A DNA stretch of 64,000 bases from NCBI GenBank assembly GCA_019359015.1, contig JAHHID010000031.1, positions 1-64,000 of the forward strand, read 5' to 3'. This DNA is from Spirirestis rafaelensis WJT71-NPBG6 (GTDB taxonomy: Bacteria; Cyanobacteriota; Cyanobacteriia; Cyanobacteriales; Nostocaceae). Positions within the stretch are counted from its first letter, which is position 1, and each line of letters begins with the position of its first letter. Positions 54,408 through 63,645 of this stretch are shown here, piece by piece. The notes under the pieces were generated by a model that was not told the DNA's origin, did no database searches, and was given only the letters and a program-made list of their open reading frames with translations. The position numbers and the translations under genes were made by a program.

Positions 54408-54470
54408 GGTTATTAGTTTATTGGTTAGTGGTTAGTTGAACAACTAACAACGCTCCAATTAACAAACAAC
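54408..54470. repeat. Heptameric repeats between cpcG1 and cpcG2
   Basis: TTATTAGTTTATTGGTTAGTG is followed by AACAACTAACAAC, again a self-complementary pair. Confidence 0.65.
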
Positions 54471-54501
54471 AAAAAGACAAACAGCAAAAAGACAAATACC
54501 A

Positions 54502-55248
54502 ATGTCAATCCCTTTACTACAATACAAACCCAGCTCTCAAAACCAGCGCGTAGCCGGTTACGAAGTCGCTAACGAAGACACTCCCAGAACTTACCGCCTA
54601 GAAAACAGTGGTTCTGATGGCGGCGAAGTCCAAGAATTAATTTGGGCTGCTTATCGGCAGATTTTCAGCGAACACGAAACGCTGAAATTTCACCGCCAGA
54701 AAAATCTCGAATCTCAGTTGAAGAACCGCGCAATTACCGTGCGCGACTTCATTCGCGGTTTAGCAAAATCTGAGGCGTTTCGGCGTTTGGTGGTAGAGAC
54801 AAACTCTAACTACCGCATCGTCGAAGTTTGTCTCAAAAGACTTTTGGGGCGTACGTCTTATAATAAAGACGAAGAAATCGCTTGGTCAATCAAGATAGCA
54901 ACCCTCGGTTGGGGTGGCTTTGTCGATGCTTTAGTAGATAGCGAAGAGTATCAAACCAACTTTGGCGAGAATACAGTTCCCTATCAGCGGCGTCGCTTCA
55001 AAGACAGACCCTTTAACTTGGTGACACCTCGCTACGGGAACTACTGGCGCGATAAGGAAGAAAGTGAGCGTTACAAGTCCGGCGATATCAATAACTTCCT
55101 AGATATGGCGAGTGGAATTGAGATTAGGACAGTTAAGTCTACACCAGTTAACCTTGCCAATATCCAAATTCCCGACATGACGAAGAATACCAAGCCCCAA
55201 GGTATTCCCGTTTCTGTTAGCCCCAGCGCTAGTTTTCCCCTGCGGTAA
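54502..55248 (+). CDS. cpcG2: Phycobilisome rod-core linker, second CpcG copy
   Basis: A 248-residue paralogue ([59 protein letters not shown]). The C-terminal tail differs from the other copies ([10 protein letters not shown]-like ending FPLR), which may tune rod number or attachment. Confidence 0.93.
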   Translation: MSIPLLQYKPSSQNQRVAGYEVANEDTPRTYRLENSGSDGGEVQELIWAAYRQIFSEHETLKFHRQKNLESQLKNRAITVRDFIRGLAKSEAFRRLVVETNSNYRIVEVCLKRLLGRTSYNKDEEIAWSIKIATLGWGGFVDALVDSEEYQTNFGENTVPYQRRRFKDRPFNLVTPRYGNYWRDKEESERYKSGDINNFLDMASGIEIRTVKSTPVNLANIQIPDMTKNTKPQGIPVSVSPSASFPLR

Positions 55249-55397
55249 ATCGATTTGAGATTTTAGATTCAATCGCAAATCTAAATAAGGGACAATAAAT
55301 AAAGAATGAGGATTTTGAGTAATCAAGCCTCTTTCAGTTTTCAGTTTCTCTTGGAATGACGTTTAATCTCTTAATAAATTACGAGGAAGATTGCAGC

Positions 55398-56162
55398 ATG
55401 GCACTGCCATTACTTCAATACAAACCCAGCAGTCAAAATCAACGGGTCAAAAGCTTTGGCAAAGCTGACCTTGATGAAGATACACCATACATCTACAGAA
55501 TAGAAGATGTCAGCAGCTATACTGACATGGAAAATATCATTTGGGCGGGCTATCGCCAAGTTTTCAGTGAACATGAAATTCTCAGGTTTAACCGCCAGAA
55601 AAATCTGGAATCTCAGCTGAAAAACGGTTCCCTAACTGTACGCGACTTCATCCGTGGTTTAGCCAAATCTGAGGCTTTCTACCGTTTAGTTGTCTCAGTT
55701 AACAACAACTACCGCTTAGTAGATATCTCGCTCAAACGCTTTTTAGGTCGTTCTTCTTACAACAAACAAGAAGAAATTGCTTGGTCAATTGTGATTGGCA
55801 CCAAAGGCTTTAGCGGTTTTGTTGATGCCTTACTTGACAGTGAAGAGTACACCAGTGCATTTGGTGACAACACCGTACCTTACCAACGCAAGCGTATGGA
55901 GGGACGCCCCTACAACTTGGTAACTCCTCGCTACGGCGAAGACTTCCAAGAAAGAGAAGGCACCGTTCAAACAGACTGGCGCTTCACTCTGGACAAATAC
56001 TACAGCAGCAAGTCCAAAGAACGGCGATTGGCAGAAGGTGATCCCCGCAAATATGCGGCTATGGCAGCATCTATCGATACGTCAGGTAATTACGCGCAAA
56101 AGATTTCTTCTTTTGACCTCGGCGATTTTCTCAGCCTCGTGCCATCTCGTGGTAGACGCTAG
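55398..56162 (+). CDS. cpcG3: Phycobilisome rod-core linker, third CpcG copy
   Basis: A 254-residue paralogue starting [20 protein letters not shown] at ATG 55398, with ACGAGGAAGATTGCAGC upstream; the longer frame from 55356 is leader. The linker domain is intact, and an extra basic segment ([15 protein letters not shown]) precedes the tail. No membrane helix. Nostoc PCC 7120 has four cpcG genes here, so this strain has one fewer. Confidence 0.92.
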   Translation: MALPLLQYKPSSQNQRVKSFGKADLDEDTPYIYRIEDVSSYTDMENIIWAGYRQVFSEHEILRFNRQKNLESQLKNGSLTVRDFIRGLAKSEAFYRLVVSVNNNYRLVDISLKRFLGRSSYNKQEEIAWSIVIGTKGFSGFVDALLDSEEYTSAFGDNTVPYQRKRMEGRPYNLVTPRYGEDFQEREGTVQTDWRFTLDKYYSSKSKERRLAEGDPRKYAAMAASIDTSGNYAQKISSFDLGDFLSLVPSRGRR

Positions 56163-56192
56163 GATTTCAACTAGAAATACCTAAAATTTTAT

Positions 56193-56288
56193 ACTGGGTC
56201 TGGTTTCCGTGTTGATGTGACAATTAGCTGATAGTTTTTCTGTTAGCTAGGCGTTGCGTTAAGTGGAGACTAGACCCAGTAGTTTTTT
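56193..56288 (+). terminator. Probable cpc operon terminator
   Basis: ACTGGGTCT (56193-56201) pairs with AGACCCAGT (56272-56280), followed by TTTTTT at 56283-56288. A 70-base loop includes further pairing. Confidence 0.65.
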
Positions 56289-56328
56289 CACTATTAAAAA
56301 GGGCACAAAAGCAAGTTTCTCCTTGAGA

Positions 56329-56384
56329 TTGACGTTTTAGTTAGAGCGATCGCCTAAGTTGACGTTTTAGTTCGGGCGATCGCA
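56329..56384. repeat. Two 26-bp direct repeats with HIP1 upstream of xisH
   Basis: TTGACGTTTTAGTT, a variable triplet and GCGATCGC occur at 56329 and 56359, 30 bases apart. They end 23 bases before the xisH start, so they could be regulatory or a small duplication. Confidence 0.65.
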
Positions 56385-56406
56385 TTAAAAAGCGAAGAAG
56401 AAAAAA

Positions 56407-56826
56407 ATGTCCGCCAAAGACCGATTTCATCAAGCAGTTAAAAAGGGTCTTCAGAAAGAGCAGTGGGTAATTACACACGATCCCTTAAGGATTGAGTTCG
56501 GTGAGGAGGATGAAGTTAGAATTGACTTGGGTGCAGAACAACTGTTCGCGGCTGAAAAAGCCGGAAAAAAGATTGCGGTTGAAATTAAAAGTTTTTTGAG
56601 TGACTCCGCATTGTTTGATTTTCATTTGGCACTAGGTCAATTTTTGAATTACCGTTTAGTTTTAGAAGCCAGTGAAAAAGAACGCATCTTATATTTAGCA
56701 GTGCCAATTGCGGCTTATGAATCGTTTTTCCAACGCGATCTACCCCAAGCATCAGTGCGACAATACCAAGTCAAATTAATTATATATGACCCACTAGATG
56801 AGGTAATAGTCAGATGGATAAATTAA
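56407..56826 (+). CDS. xisH: XisH-family protein
   Basis: A 139-residue protein of the fdxN-element excision-controlling family (KDRFHQAVKKGLQKEQWVIT, AVEIKSFLSDSALFDFHLAL). The EIK motif after an acidic residue suggests a PD-(D/E)XK nuclease fold. XisH and XisI are needed with XisF recombinase for fdxN-element excision in heterocysts, but many genomes hold orphan copies. No recombinase is adjacent here. Confidence 0.9.
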   Translation: MSAKDRFHQAVKKGLQKEQWVITHDPLRIEFGEEDEVRIDLGAEQLFAAEKAGKKIAVEIKSFLSDSALFDFHLALGQFLNYRLVLEASEKERILYLAVPIAAYESFFQRDLPQASVRQYQVKLIIYDPLDEVIVRWIN

Positions 56827-57149
56827 CGTTTTACCGTCAGTATATTAAAGAACTATTGACCGAATACAGCAAATGTACACCGATAAATGGTGAAATTGAA
56901 GTACAAACGATTTTTGATACAGAACACGACCATTATCAAATTGTTGATTTAGGATGGGATAAACATCGCCGTATTTACAATTGCATTATGCATTTGGACA
57001 TCAAAGACGGCAAAATCTGGATTCAACGCAACCAAACAGATCGGTTGATTGCTGAAGAGTTAGTAATAATGGGTGTATCAAAACAAGATATTATATTGGG
57101 CGTACAGCCCGTCTATGCAAGAGAATATACAGGTTATGGTGTAGAATAG
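56814..57149 (+). CDS. xisI: XisI-family protein
   Basis: A 111-residue partner of XisH (FYRQYIKELLTEYSK, YQIVDLGWDKHRRIYNCIMH, AEELVIMGVSKQDIILGVQP). Its start overlaps xisH by 13 bases, so the two are translated together. Function beyond fdxN excision is not known. Confidence 0.92.
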   Translation: MDKLTFYRQYIKELLTEYSKCTPINGEIEVQTIFDTEHDHYQIVDLGWDKHRRIYNCIMHLDIKDGKIWIQRNQTDRLIAEELVIMGVSKQDIILGVQPVYAREYTGYGVE

Positions 57150-57238
57150 AAGAACAGAAATTTTGATCAATTATTGCGCGAACTGACTTTTAGGATAAAA
57201 TCTTGAAGTTTTAATTAGGCGATCGCTCATAGCGCTCA

Positions 57239-57820
57239 TCACAAAGTAGGAAAAATCCTACTCAAGTCCAATAAAGTATCTTCAAACCCAGGAATTACAA
57301 CTGACTGATTAGGTAGATAAATTTGCTTGCTCAGATAATTAAATTCGCCTTGAGCATTTTGATATGGCTGATTGTAACGTTCTAATTGGCGAGCATTTAA
57401 GTTCACAATCCAGTAATCGTAAATTCCAACTTCTGCATAAAGTTTCAGCTTCGTGGTTTGGTCATAGCTCAATGTAGAATCTGAAATTTCGATAACTAAC
57501 AAAATATCTTCAGCATAGGGATGATGAGCGAGATAATCTTCATCTCTTCCTCGTGCAATAACAACATCCGGCTCAGGTTCACTATTATTGGGAAGGGTAA
57601 TGGGATCTTGCCCACGAATAACTACTCTATCACCCAAAAGGCGATCCAGTTGGCGGCATAGGATGGAACTACAGACTGTATGCGGTGTTCCCTTTGCTGT
57701 TATTTGGATCAGCTCTCCCCCAATCAACTCAATGCGATCGCTCTCTGTCAAAAATCCGAGTGAAATCAATCGATGATACTCATCGATTGTAAATCGCTTA
57801 GGTGTCACAACATTCATCAT
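57239..57820 (-). CDS. Uma2-family (DUF820) restriction-endonuclease-like protein
   Basis: A 193-residue protein of the large cyanobacterial DUF820 family: LTESDRIELIGGELIQ, the PD-(D/E)XK residues in PEPDVVIA and LLVIEISDST, and KLKLYAEVGIYDYWIVNL. The long frame continues to 58021 but overlaps the upstream HD gene; ATG 57820 is where the family begins. Physiological role unknown. Confidence 0.88.
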   Translation of the reverse strand: MMNVVTPKRFTIDEYHRLISLGFLTESDRIELIGGELIQITAKGTPHTVCSSILCRQLDRLLGDRVVIRGQDPITLPNNSEPEPDVVIARGRDEDYLAHHPYAEDILLVIEISDSTLSYDQTTKLKLYAEVGIYDYWIVNLNARQLERYNQPYQNAQGEFNYLSKQIYLPNQSVVIPGFEDTLLDLSRIFPTL

Positions 57821-57870
57821 CGTCCATCCATTTAATAGCACTGATTCCACTTTTATTTGTACATTAGCAG

Positions 57871-58512
57871 CTATAGATATTGAATTTCTGCATTGAGGTT
57901 GCAACGAGCAGGTTTTTCTCCAACCTCGAACATCAAAGTTGTGAAGTAAATACGTTGACGCTGCAAAAATCTCTCTAAAACATGAGCGCGACCCACAATA
58001 TATTCTGCTTCTGACACCCAAGCATATTCCTGGCGAATGCTATTAGCGTATTCTCGGTATTGGACTGGGTTAGCAGCCAAAATTGCCAAATCGGCATCAA
58101 GTAGGACTTGACTATCAAAGTCATCTGCCGCAGCTTGATGGTTTTTGGTATTTATAATTAGACAAGCGACAGCAGTAATATTGCTGGGGGGAATGCCTAA
58201 ATTACTCAGCAATTCACAAGCATAATCAGCGCTTTTTTCTTCATTATTTTGAGCTTTAGTGTCATAAACTACATCGTGAAACCAGGCAGCAAATTGAACA
58301 TTAGCTAGGTTTCTCGTATAAGCTTGCAAATTGTCAATGGTTTTGAGAACGTGGTAAATGTGTTTGAGCGTATGGTAATAGCGATCGCTGCTAGAGTAAG
58401 CCTCAACTAAAAGATTAAAAGCTTTCTCAGCCGCTACTTGATCTACTTCAAAGCTAGAAATTGTATGCTGCCAGTGACAAAATAATATATCTGTGAGGTT
58501 CTCTTTAGGCAT
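57871..58512 (-). CDS. HD-superfamily metal-dependent phosphohydrolase
   Basis: A 213-residue HD protein with the first ligand in RYYHTLKHIYHVL, the HD pair in AAWFHDVVYD and an Asp in LLDADLAIL. A typical predicted phosphohydrolase of unknown substrate. It reads in the same direction as the Uma2 gene with a 50-bp gap. Confidence 0.88.
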   Translation of the reverse strand: MPKENLTDILFCHWQHTISSFEVDQVAAEKAFNLLVEAYSSSDRYYHTLKHIYHVLKTIDNLQAYTRNLANVQFAAWFHDVVYDTKAQNNEEKSADYACELLSNLGIPPSNITAVACLIINTKNHQAAADDFDSQVLLDADLAILAANPVQYREYANSIRQEYAWVSEAEYIVGRAHVLERFLQRQRIYFTTLMFEVGEKPARCNLNAEIQYL

Positions 58513-58860
58513 AGGGAGAATATTAGGTTAGCAGGTATACATTTTCAGCATCCTCAATAACCTAACGGGCAACGAGTCATATCGTGTCCAATTAAAGACT
58601 TATCATGATTGTCTGTAAAAAAAGTTTTTAGCAGGCTTTCACTTATTTTGCACAGATGCCCCGAATAAAAACTAATCAACCGGACTTAACCCTCTTTTAT
58701 CAGTCTGGGAAAAACCAATCGTTGAAAGCCTTTACACTTTTTTGCTAAAAATTTTGGTTAATTTTAGAAATAAAGCTTCCAACCTTGATGAATCAAAGCT
58801 ACAGTTTTTAGCTTAGATTTTTGTTTTCCAAGAGTGACACAAGAGGGTTAATATCAGGTT
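58513..58860. other. Intergenic region without a gene
   Basis: 348 bases with no supported frame or RNA gene, mainly AT-rich. The HD gene promoter lies here, as does the end of the acyltransferase-GAF transcript. Confidence 0.5.
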
Positions 58861-60105
58861 TTATTTAGACAAAGAAGTTTCCAGAATATTTGTAACAAAC
58901 GGTTCAATCGCCGAGCCAATGCGATCGCCTACAAGTTGCAGTCGCTGTACATCGTCTTTGGTGAATTCACAGTGACGATATGTGCCAACATGGAAGACAC
59001 CGATTGCTTTGTCTTTAAGCAGCAAAGGGACACCTATCATTGATTGAATTCCCTTATTCCGCAAAATCGGACTTACAACGTCCACCTTTGACAAGTCGTC
59101 TACAATCATTTGCTCGCCACTTGCGGCTATGCGACCTGCAAAGCCTTGCCCTATAGGAATTCGCACAGCTTCTACAATTTCTTCTTCAAGTCCGACGCTG
59201 GCGCATACAGCCAATTGCTGCCCATTCTTTGTGGGCAATAAAATCGTAATTGTATCTGCATTCATTACTTGGCGAATACAGTCGAGCAGTACCGAAAGCA
59301 GATTTTCCAAAACAAAATTAGGAAATAGAGTATAATCTGCTGCCTGCGGATAACTTAGTTCAGCATTCTTCTCAATTTCAGCTATGGCTGCACTTAGCTT
59401 AATGTCAAGACGGCTGAGATTATTATGTAGTTCTTTCTCTTGGCGATCGCGAATCACTTTTGCCGGTACACCCACTGCTATCGAGAAGGGAGGGATATCT
59501 TTGCTGACAACTGATCCCGCACCAATAACACTACCTTGACCGATGGTGACTCCATCTAATACTGTCACTCCATGCCCAAGCCAACAGTTATCCTCTATAG
59601 TAATTCCCTTGCGAGTCACACCTTGTTCTCTTATCGGCTGCGTCAAGTCGGCAAAATTATGATTGTTAGCATATATCCCTGAGTGAGATGCAATCATACA
59701 CTGCTTACCAATTTTAATGTTGCCAGGACCAGCAATACAAACGTAAGAAGCAATATATGTATTTTCATCAATATGAATATGGGTGTTATCTAACGCTCCC
59801 ATTTCAACACCATGCTCTAGGGCTACTCGCTCTCCAAGATAAATTTTATTATTTTCATGCCCTCTTGCATCTAAACGAACATTCTTGAAAATATGCACTC
59901 CATCGCTTATTTCAATGCAAGAAGTGCCAAGAAATTCAACGCCGTTTTGAATATAAACTGAGCGACCAATACGGGCAAAAATACTACGATATAGGACATT
60001 TCTTAACTTTGCACCGAGAGCAATTGACGGAATCCATCCGAGGAAAGTCATAACTAGAACTTCCATCAATCGCATCCATCTTGAGGTAGATTGTTTTGTA
60101 TTCAT
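58861..60105 (-). CDS. Left-handed beta-helix acyltransferase fused to a GAF domain
   Basis: A 414-residue two-domain protein. Residues about 35-230 are a hexapeptide-repeat acyltransferase of the maa/CatB type, with repeated [LIV]Gxxxx turns (ITIEDNCWLGHGVTVLDGVT, IGAGSVVSKDIPPFSIAVG) and NNHNF with the likely catalytic His. A helical linker leads to a GAF domain (about 265-405: DTITILLPTKNGQQLAVCAS, IPIGQGFAGRIAASGEQM). A chromophore cysteine is not evident. The combination suggests an acetyltransferase regulated by a small ligand or redox signal. ATG 60105 replaces a TTG at 60120. Confidence 0.85.
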   Translation of the reverse strand: MNTKQSTSRWMRLMEVLVMTFLGWIPSIALGAKLRNVLYRSIFARIGRSVYIQNGVEFLGTSCIEISDGVHIFKNVRLDARGHENNKIYLGERVALEHGVEMGALDNTHIHIDENTYIASYVCIAGPGNIKIGKQCMIASHSGIYANNHNFADLTQPIREQGVTRKGITIEDNCWLGHGVTVLDGVTIGQGSVIGAGSVVSKDIPPFSIAVGVPAKVIRDRQEKELHNNLSRLDIKLSAAIAEIEKNAELSYPQAADYTLFPNFVLENLLSVLLDCIRQVMNADTITILLPTKNGQQLAVCASVGLEEEIVEAVRIPIGQGFAGRIAASGEQMIVDDLSKVDVVSPILRNKGIQSMIGVPLLLKDKAIGVFHVGTYRHCEFTKDDVQRLQLVGDRIGSAIEPFVTNILETSLSK

Positions 60106-61130
60106 TGTTTGATAACTCAAAAATAAGTTTGCTGTAAATATGGAAGCAACTGCACTAAGAAAAGTTTCAGTTGCCTATCAAGAGTCAAATAATACTTTTT
60201 TAGTAACCGCTTGTTTCTAATTACGTCTCTAATCGTGTTAAATTACTCAGCGGGTGACATGCAAGCTAAAAAGCTCATCATATAAGGCTTTTAACCTTAT
60301 GAGGTTTAAAAATATAACAGCAGTTAAAGGGCAAAGTTTAATCAAAAATAAAGCTTATAGCTTTTGCTAATTGAGAATCGATTCAACAACAGCAAAATCT
60401 CGACTGTATCTTTTTATGTCATAAAGCTCTCTATTCTTTGAGACGCAAAAGTTACAGAGCGATTGTCACCCCCTGAGGTTAAATTATCTCATCAACTTGT
60501 CAAAAGAAAGTTGTTGAGTTGATGAGATATTCCATTTAATTTTCGTCAAAAAATAATTTTACAAGCAATTATGCACAATTACATCAGCCTAAGCTTTACA
60601 CTTGATGTAATTCTTCAATTTTTGTTTCATTTTTTAGATACCTATACGCAATTTAAGGGGGAGTATCTCCAACTTCAGACATCACATTAAAGTCCACCAT
60701 TGGGCTAAATAAGTATCTACTTCCCCTACTGCTGTAACGGCTTTTTTGTCGCCAGTTTATACCGTCTAATATTGTGGACACTACAAATGAAAATGAGTAA
60801 TATACTGAGAATTTGACACTCTGAGTACAAGCATAACAATATTTTTACTGTACCTTTACTCTTGTTTGTAAAGTCTTCATGAATTTTTCTTGAAATATGT
60901 TTGTCAAACAGTGAAGAGAAAAAAATAACAACCTAGCTGACGCAGTTCATAAAGAGGGGAAAAGGGTAAAGGGGAAGGGGCAAAGGGGGAAAGAAATAAA
61001 TAAACCCATTTTCTCACATCACCGTACGTAAGTACTGTATCTCAATGATGCTTAATGGCAGTTAGGAAAACTATTTATCTTTCGAGCCAACAAAATAAAG
61101 ATTAAATATTTTAATTTGCTTGTGATTCCA
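60106..61130. other. 1-kb intergenic region between two GAF-domain genes
   Basis: No gene seen. A perfect 12-bp inverted repeat, ATCTCATCAACT and AGTTGATGAGAT, lies at 60486-60528 with an 19-base loop. Purine-rich tracts occur near 60955-61000 (GGGGAAAAGGGTAAAGGGG). The region presumably has the promoter for the acyltransferase-GAF gene. Confidence 0.45.
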
Positions 61131-61820
61131 TTACCCAAAAAAAGAGATGTATCTATGTATACAAAAAATAAAGAAAGTTTTCCCAACGCTTTTTAATTTA
61201 ATAATTAGCTTTTTCAAGACAGATAAATTAAGCCAAAAGTCCTGATGGATAATGTTGATGTAGGATATAAGCTTTGGGAACTTGTGATGCCGATCGCACT
61301 CGAAATTCAGCACATCTCCATCCCCTATCATCAACTTCAGGCGATGTGCAATTAGTTGCAGTTGCTGTACATCGCGTTCGTTAAAGTCATGATAATTAAA
61401 CATACCGACGTGTAGAACCCCAACCGATTCTTCAGTGATAGGTATTGGGATACCAACAAGCGATCGCAAACCCGAATGGCGGAGAATGGGACTAAAGACT
61501 TCTACCGCCGACATATTATCAATTATCATCGGCTGCATATTCTCAGCAATGCGACCTGCAATTCCTTGCCCGATGGGGATACGAATCTGCTGTGCAATCT
61601 CCTCTTCTAGTCCGAAAGTAGCATATACAGCCAGATGCTGTTGGTTTTCCACAGGAAGTAGAAGTGTCACTGTATCTACCGATGTATAGTCTCGCAGCCA
61701 TTGAAGCAGCTTGTCGAGGGAGGCGGCAAATTTAGCTTTTGTATTGTGCCTGTCACCCACAACCACATTCCAGCCTCTATAAGGCATTGGTTGACCAGTG
61801 TGGTTTCCCCAAAATATCAT
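61131..61820 (-). CDS. GAF-domain protein, possibly truncated
   Basis: A 229-residue protein whose residues about 30-170 are a GAF domain close to that of the acyltransferase fusion 1 kb away (VDTVTLLLPVENQQHLAVYA, IRIPIGQGIAGRIAENMQPM, HVGMFNYHDF). The last 60 residues are AT-rich in DNA and low in complexity, suggesting an out-of-frame or decayed tail in which a further domain may once have followed. Start ATG 61820 has GGAG six bases upstream. Confidence 0.75.
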   Translation of the reverse strand: MIFWGNHTGQPMPYRGWNVVVGDRHNTKAKFAASLDKLLQWLRDYTSVDTVTLLLPVENQQHLAVYATFGLEEEIAQQIRIPIGQGIAGRIAENMQPMIIDNMSAVEVFSPILRHSGLRSLVGIPIPITEESVGVLHVGMFNYHDFNERDVQQLQLIAHRLKLMIGDGDVLNFECDRHHKFPKLISYINIIHQDFWLNLSVLKKLIIKLKSVGKTFFIFCIHRYISFFG

Positions 61821-62169
61821 ACTTAACTCCAGTGTTTTTTCCGCAAATTACAACTTGTTTATAAAGCGTACTGGGTACTCCGTAAAAAGTCCGCTCACAA
61901 TTCGCCTTGTTTCAAGTTTTTTTAAAAAAGAAAAATTTCGCTTACAATTCGCGTTATTTGTAGCATATCTTCCCAGTATTGAATCCCTTTTCTCAAAAAA
62001 ATCGGCGCAAATCCCACTAGATGAAGTTATGAGAGAAAGCGATCGCAACTGATTAATTTTTCCATCGACAGACCAACGCTTGGGTGATTGTGTGGTCAAT
62101 AATAGCTAAAATTAATAGAATATAGAGCGATCGCCTAAAATATAAAGCACTCTTTTTTGACCGAAGCCT

Positions 62170-63286
62170 ATGGAAGTTTTAGAACTCAAACGCGAAATCG
62201 AAACGTTATCTAATCGCCTGGGTAAAACCCAGGACTATCTTTGACATCCCTGCACTAACAGCCAAAATTCAAGACCTCGAACAAATATCGGCTCAACCAG
62301 AATTTTGGGACGACCAAACCCAAGCTCAACAAACTTTACAAGAACTCAACGACCTCAAAACACATTTGTCGCAGTATCATCAGTGGCAAGCCAGCCTAGA
62401 AGATACGAAAGCAGTTTTTGAGCTTTTGGAGTTAGAAACCGATCAGGGATTACTACAAGAAGCAGAAACCACCCTTAGCAAGCTTCATCGCGAACTTGAC
62501 CAGTGGGAGTTACAACAGTTACTTTCCGGTCCTTTCGACGAGAAAGGCGCAGTACTGACGATTAACGCTGGTGCTGGTGGAACAGATGCCCAAGACTGGA
62601 CAGAAATGCTGCTGCGGATGTACACTCGTTGGGCAGAAAGGCAAGGCTATAAAGTCACTTTAAGTGAACTTTCCGAAGGTGATGAAGCGGGAATCAAATC
62701 AGTAACTATAGAAATTACTGGTCGCTATGCCTACGGGTACTTGCGATCCGAAACAGGCACTCATCGCTTAGTGCGAATTTCACCCTTTAATGCCAACGGC
62801 AAACGCCAAACTAGTTTTGCTGGGGTGGAAGTGATGCCGCAAATAGATAATACCGTACAACTAGATATTCCAGATAAGGATTTGGAAATTACCACATCTA
62901 GAGCTGGTGGTAAAGGCGGGCAAAATGTCAACAAAGTGGAAACAGCAGTGCGAGTTGTTCACCTTCCTAGCGGTCTTGCCGTCCGTTGTACAGAAGAACG
63001 CAGCCAACTGCAAAATAAAGAGAAAGCGCTCGCCCGCTTGAAAGCAAAGCTCCTAGTTATTGCTAAAGAGCAACACGCTCAAGAAGTTGCCCAAATTCGC
63101 GGTGATATGGTCGAAGCCTCTTGGGGAAACCAAATCCGTAACTATGTATTTCACCCTTACCAAATGGTGAAAGACTTGCGTACCAATGTGGAAACTACGG
63201 CGATCGGCGATGTGATGAACGGCGAAATTGACATGTTCATCCAAACCTATCTGCGGCAAGAAAACCAGTTGGTAGAAAGTAAATAG
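62170..63286 (+). CDS. prfB: Peptide chain release factor 2 with programmed +1 frameshift
   Basis: Two frames join at CTTTGAC (62239-62245): 24 codons from ATG 62170 end in an in-frame TGA, and skipping one T continues in the +1 frame to 63286, for 371 residues in all. The preceding CAGGAC is the internal Shine-Dalgarno-like element. RF2 identity is clear from [18 protein letters not shown] (SPF for UGA recognition) and the catalytic GGQ in [14 protein letters not shown]. It terminates UAA/UGA codons and senses its own level at the UGA. Confidence 0.95.
62239..62245 (+). promoter_or_regulatory. prfB programmed frameshift site
   Basis: CTT TGA C. The slippery CTT precedes an in-frame TGA with C next, and an AGGA lies upstream at the expected spacing. 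This is the autoregulatory recoding site of bacterial prfB. Confidence 0.93.
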
Positions 63287-63450
63287 GAAGGGGGCAATGG
63301 GCAATGGGCAATGGGCAATGGGTATTGGTAATATAGTTTTTCCCGTTCCCGATGCCCCATGCCCGATGCCCCATTCCCCAATTTGCCAAACTGGCAACTG
63401 TCACCTCACCAAACTGTTACATTAATAAATGAGTTTGTTATCAAATCATC
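63287..63450. repeat. GGGCAAT tandem repeats and complementary tract
   Basis: Four GGGCAAT heptamers (63294-63321) are followed about 30 bases later by CCCATGCCCGATGCCCCATT, which can pair with them. It follows prfB by seven bases and may act as a transcription barrier before the DUF3285 gene. Confidence 0.7.
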
Positions 63451-63606
63451 ATGAGCAACTCTCCTTCAACAGAACCGAAACCAAGCTACGTCAAACTCGC
63501 CATGCGAAACATGGTGCGTAAGGGTGGCACTTCTCTAAAACATTTTGCCCTAACCGGAGTCGGGCTTGTGGCTGTCTTGGTGGGTCTTGCTTATCTGACT
63601 CACTGA
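63451..63606 (+). CDS. DUF3285-family single-pass membrane micro-protein
   Basis: A 51-residue protein: a soluble N-terminus (EPKPSYVKLAMRNMVRKGG) and one C-terminal helix (ALTGVGLVAVLVGLAYLTH). It matches the cyanobacterial DUF3285 family, which lies between prfB and ybeY in many genomes, from memory. Function unknown; probably a small subunit or assembly factor in membranes. Confidence 0.85.
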   Translation: MSNSPSTEPKPSYVKLAMRNMVRKGGTSLKHFALTGVGLVAVLVGLAYLTH

Positions 63607-63645
63607 CGATACATTACAATTGCGCCAAAGACTTTATGGAGAGAA

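Noticed and set aside
51562-54470. Heptamer tracts considered as a CRISPR array
   Set aside because: Units are 7 bp without spacers of constant length and lie between cpc genes; they are STRR-type repeats.
57821-58021. Long N-terminal extension of the Uma2 frame
   Set aside because: It overlaps the upstream HD-protein gene on the same strand in another frame and has no family similarity.
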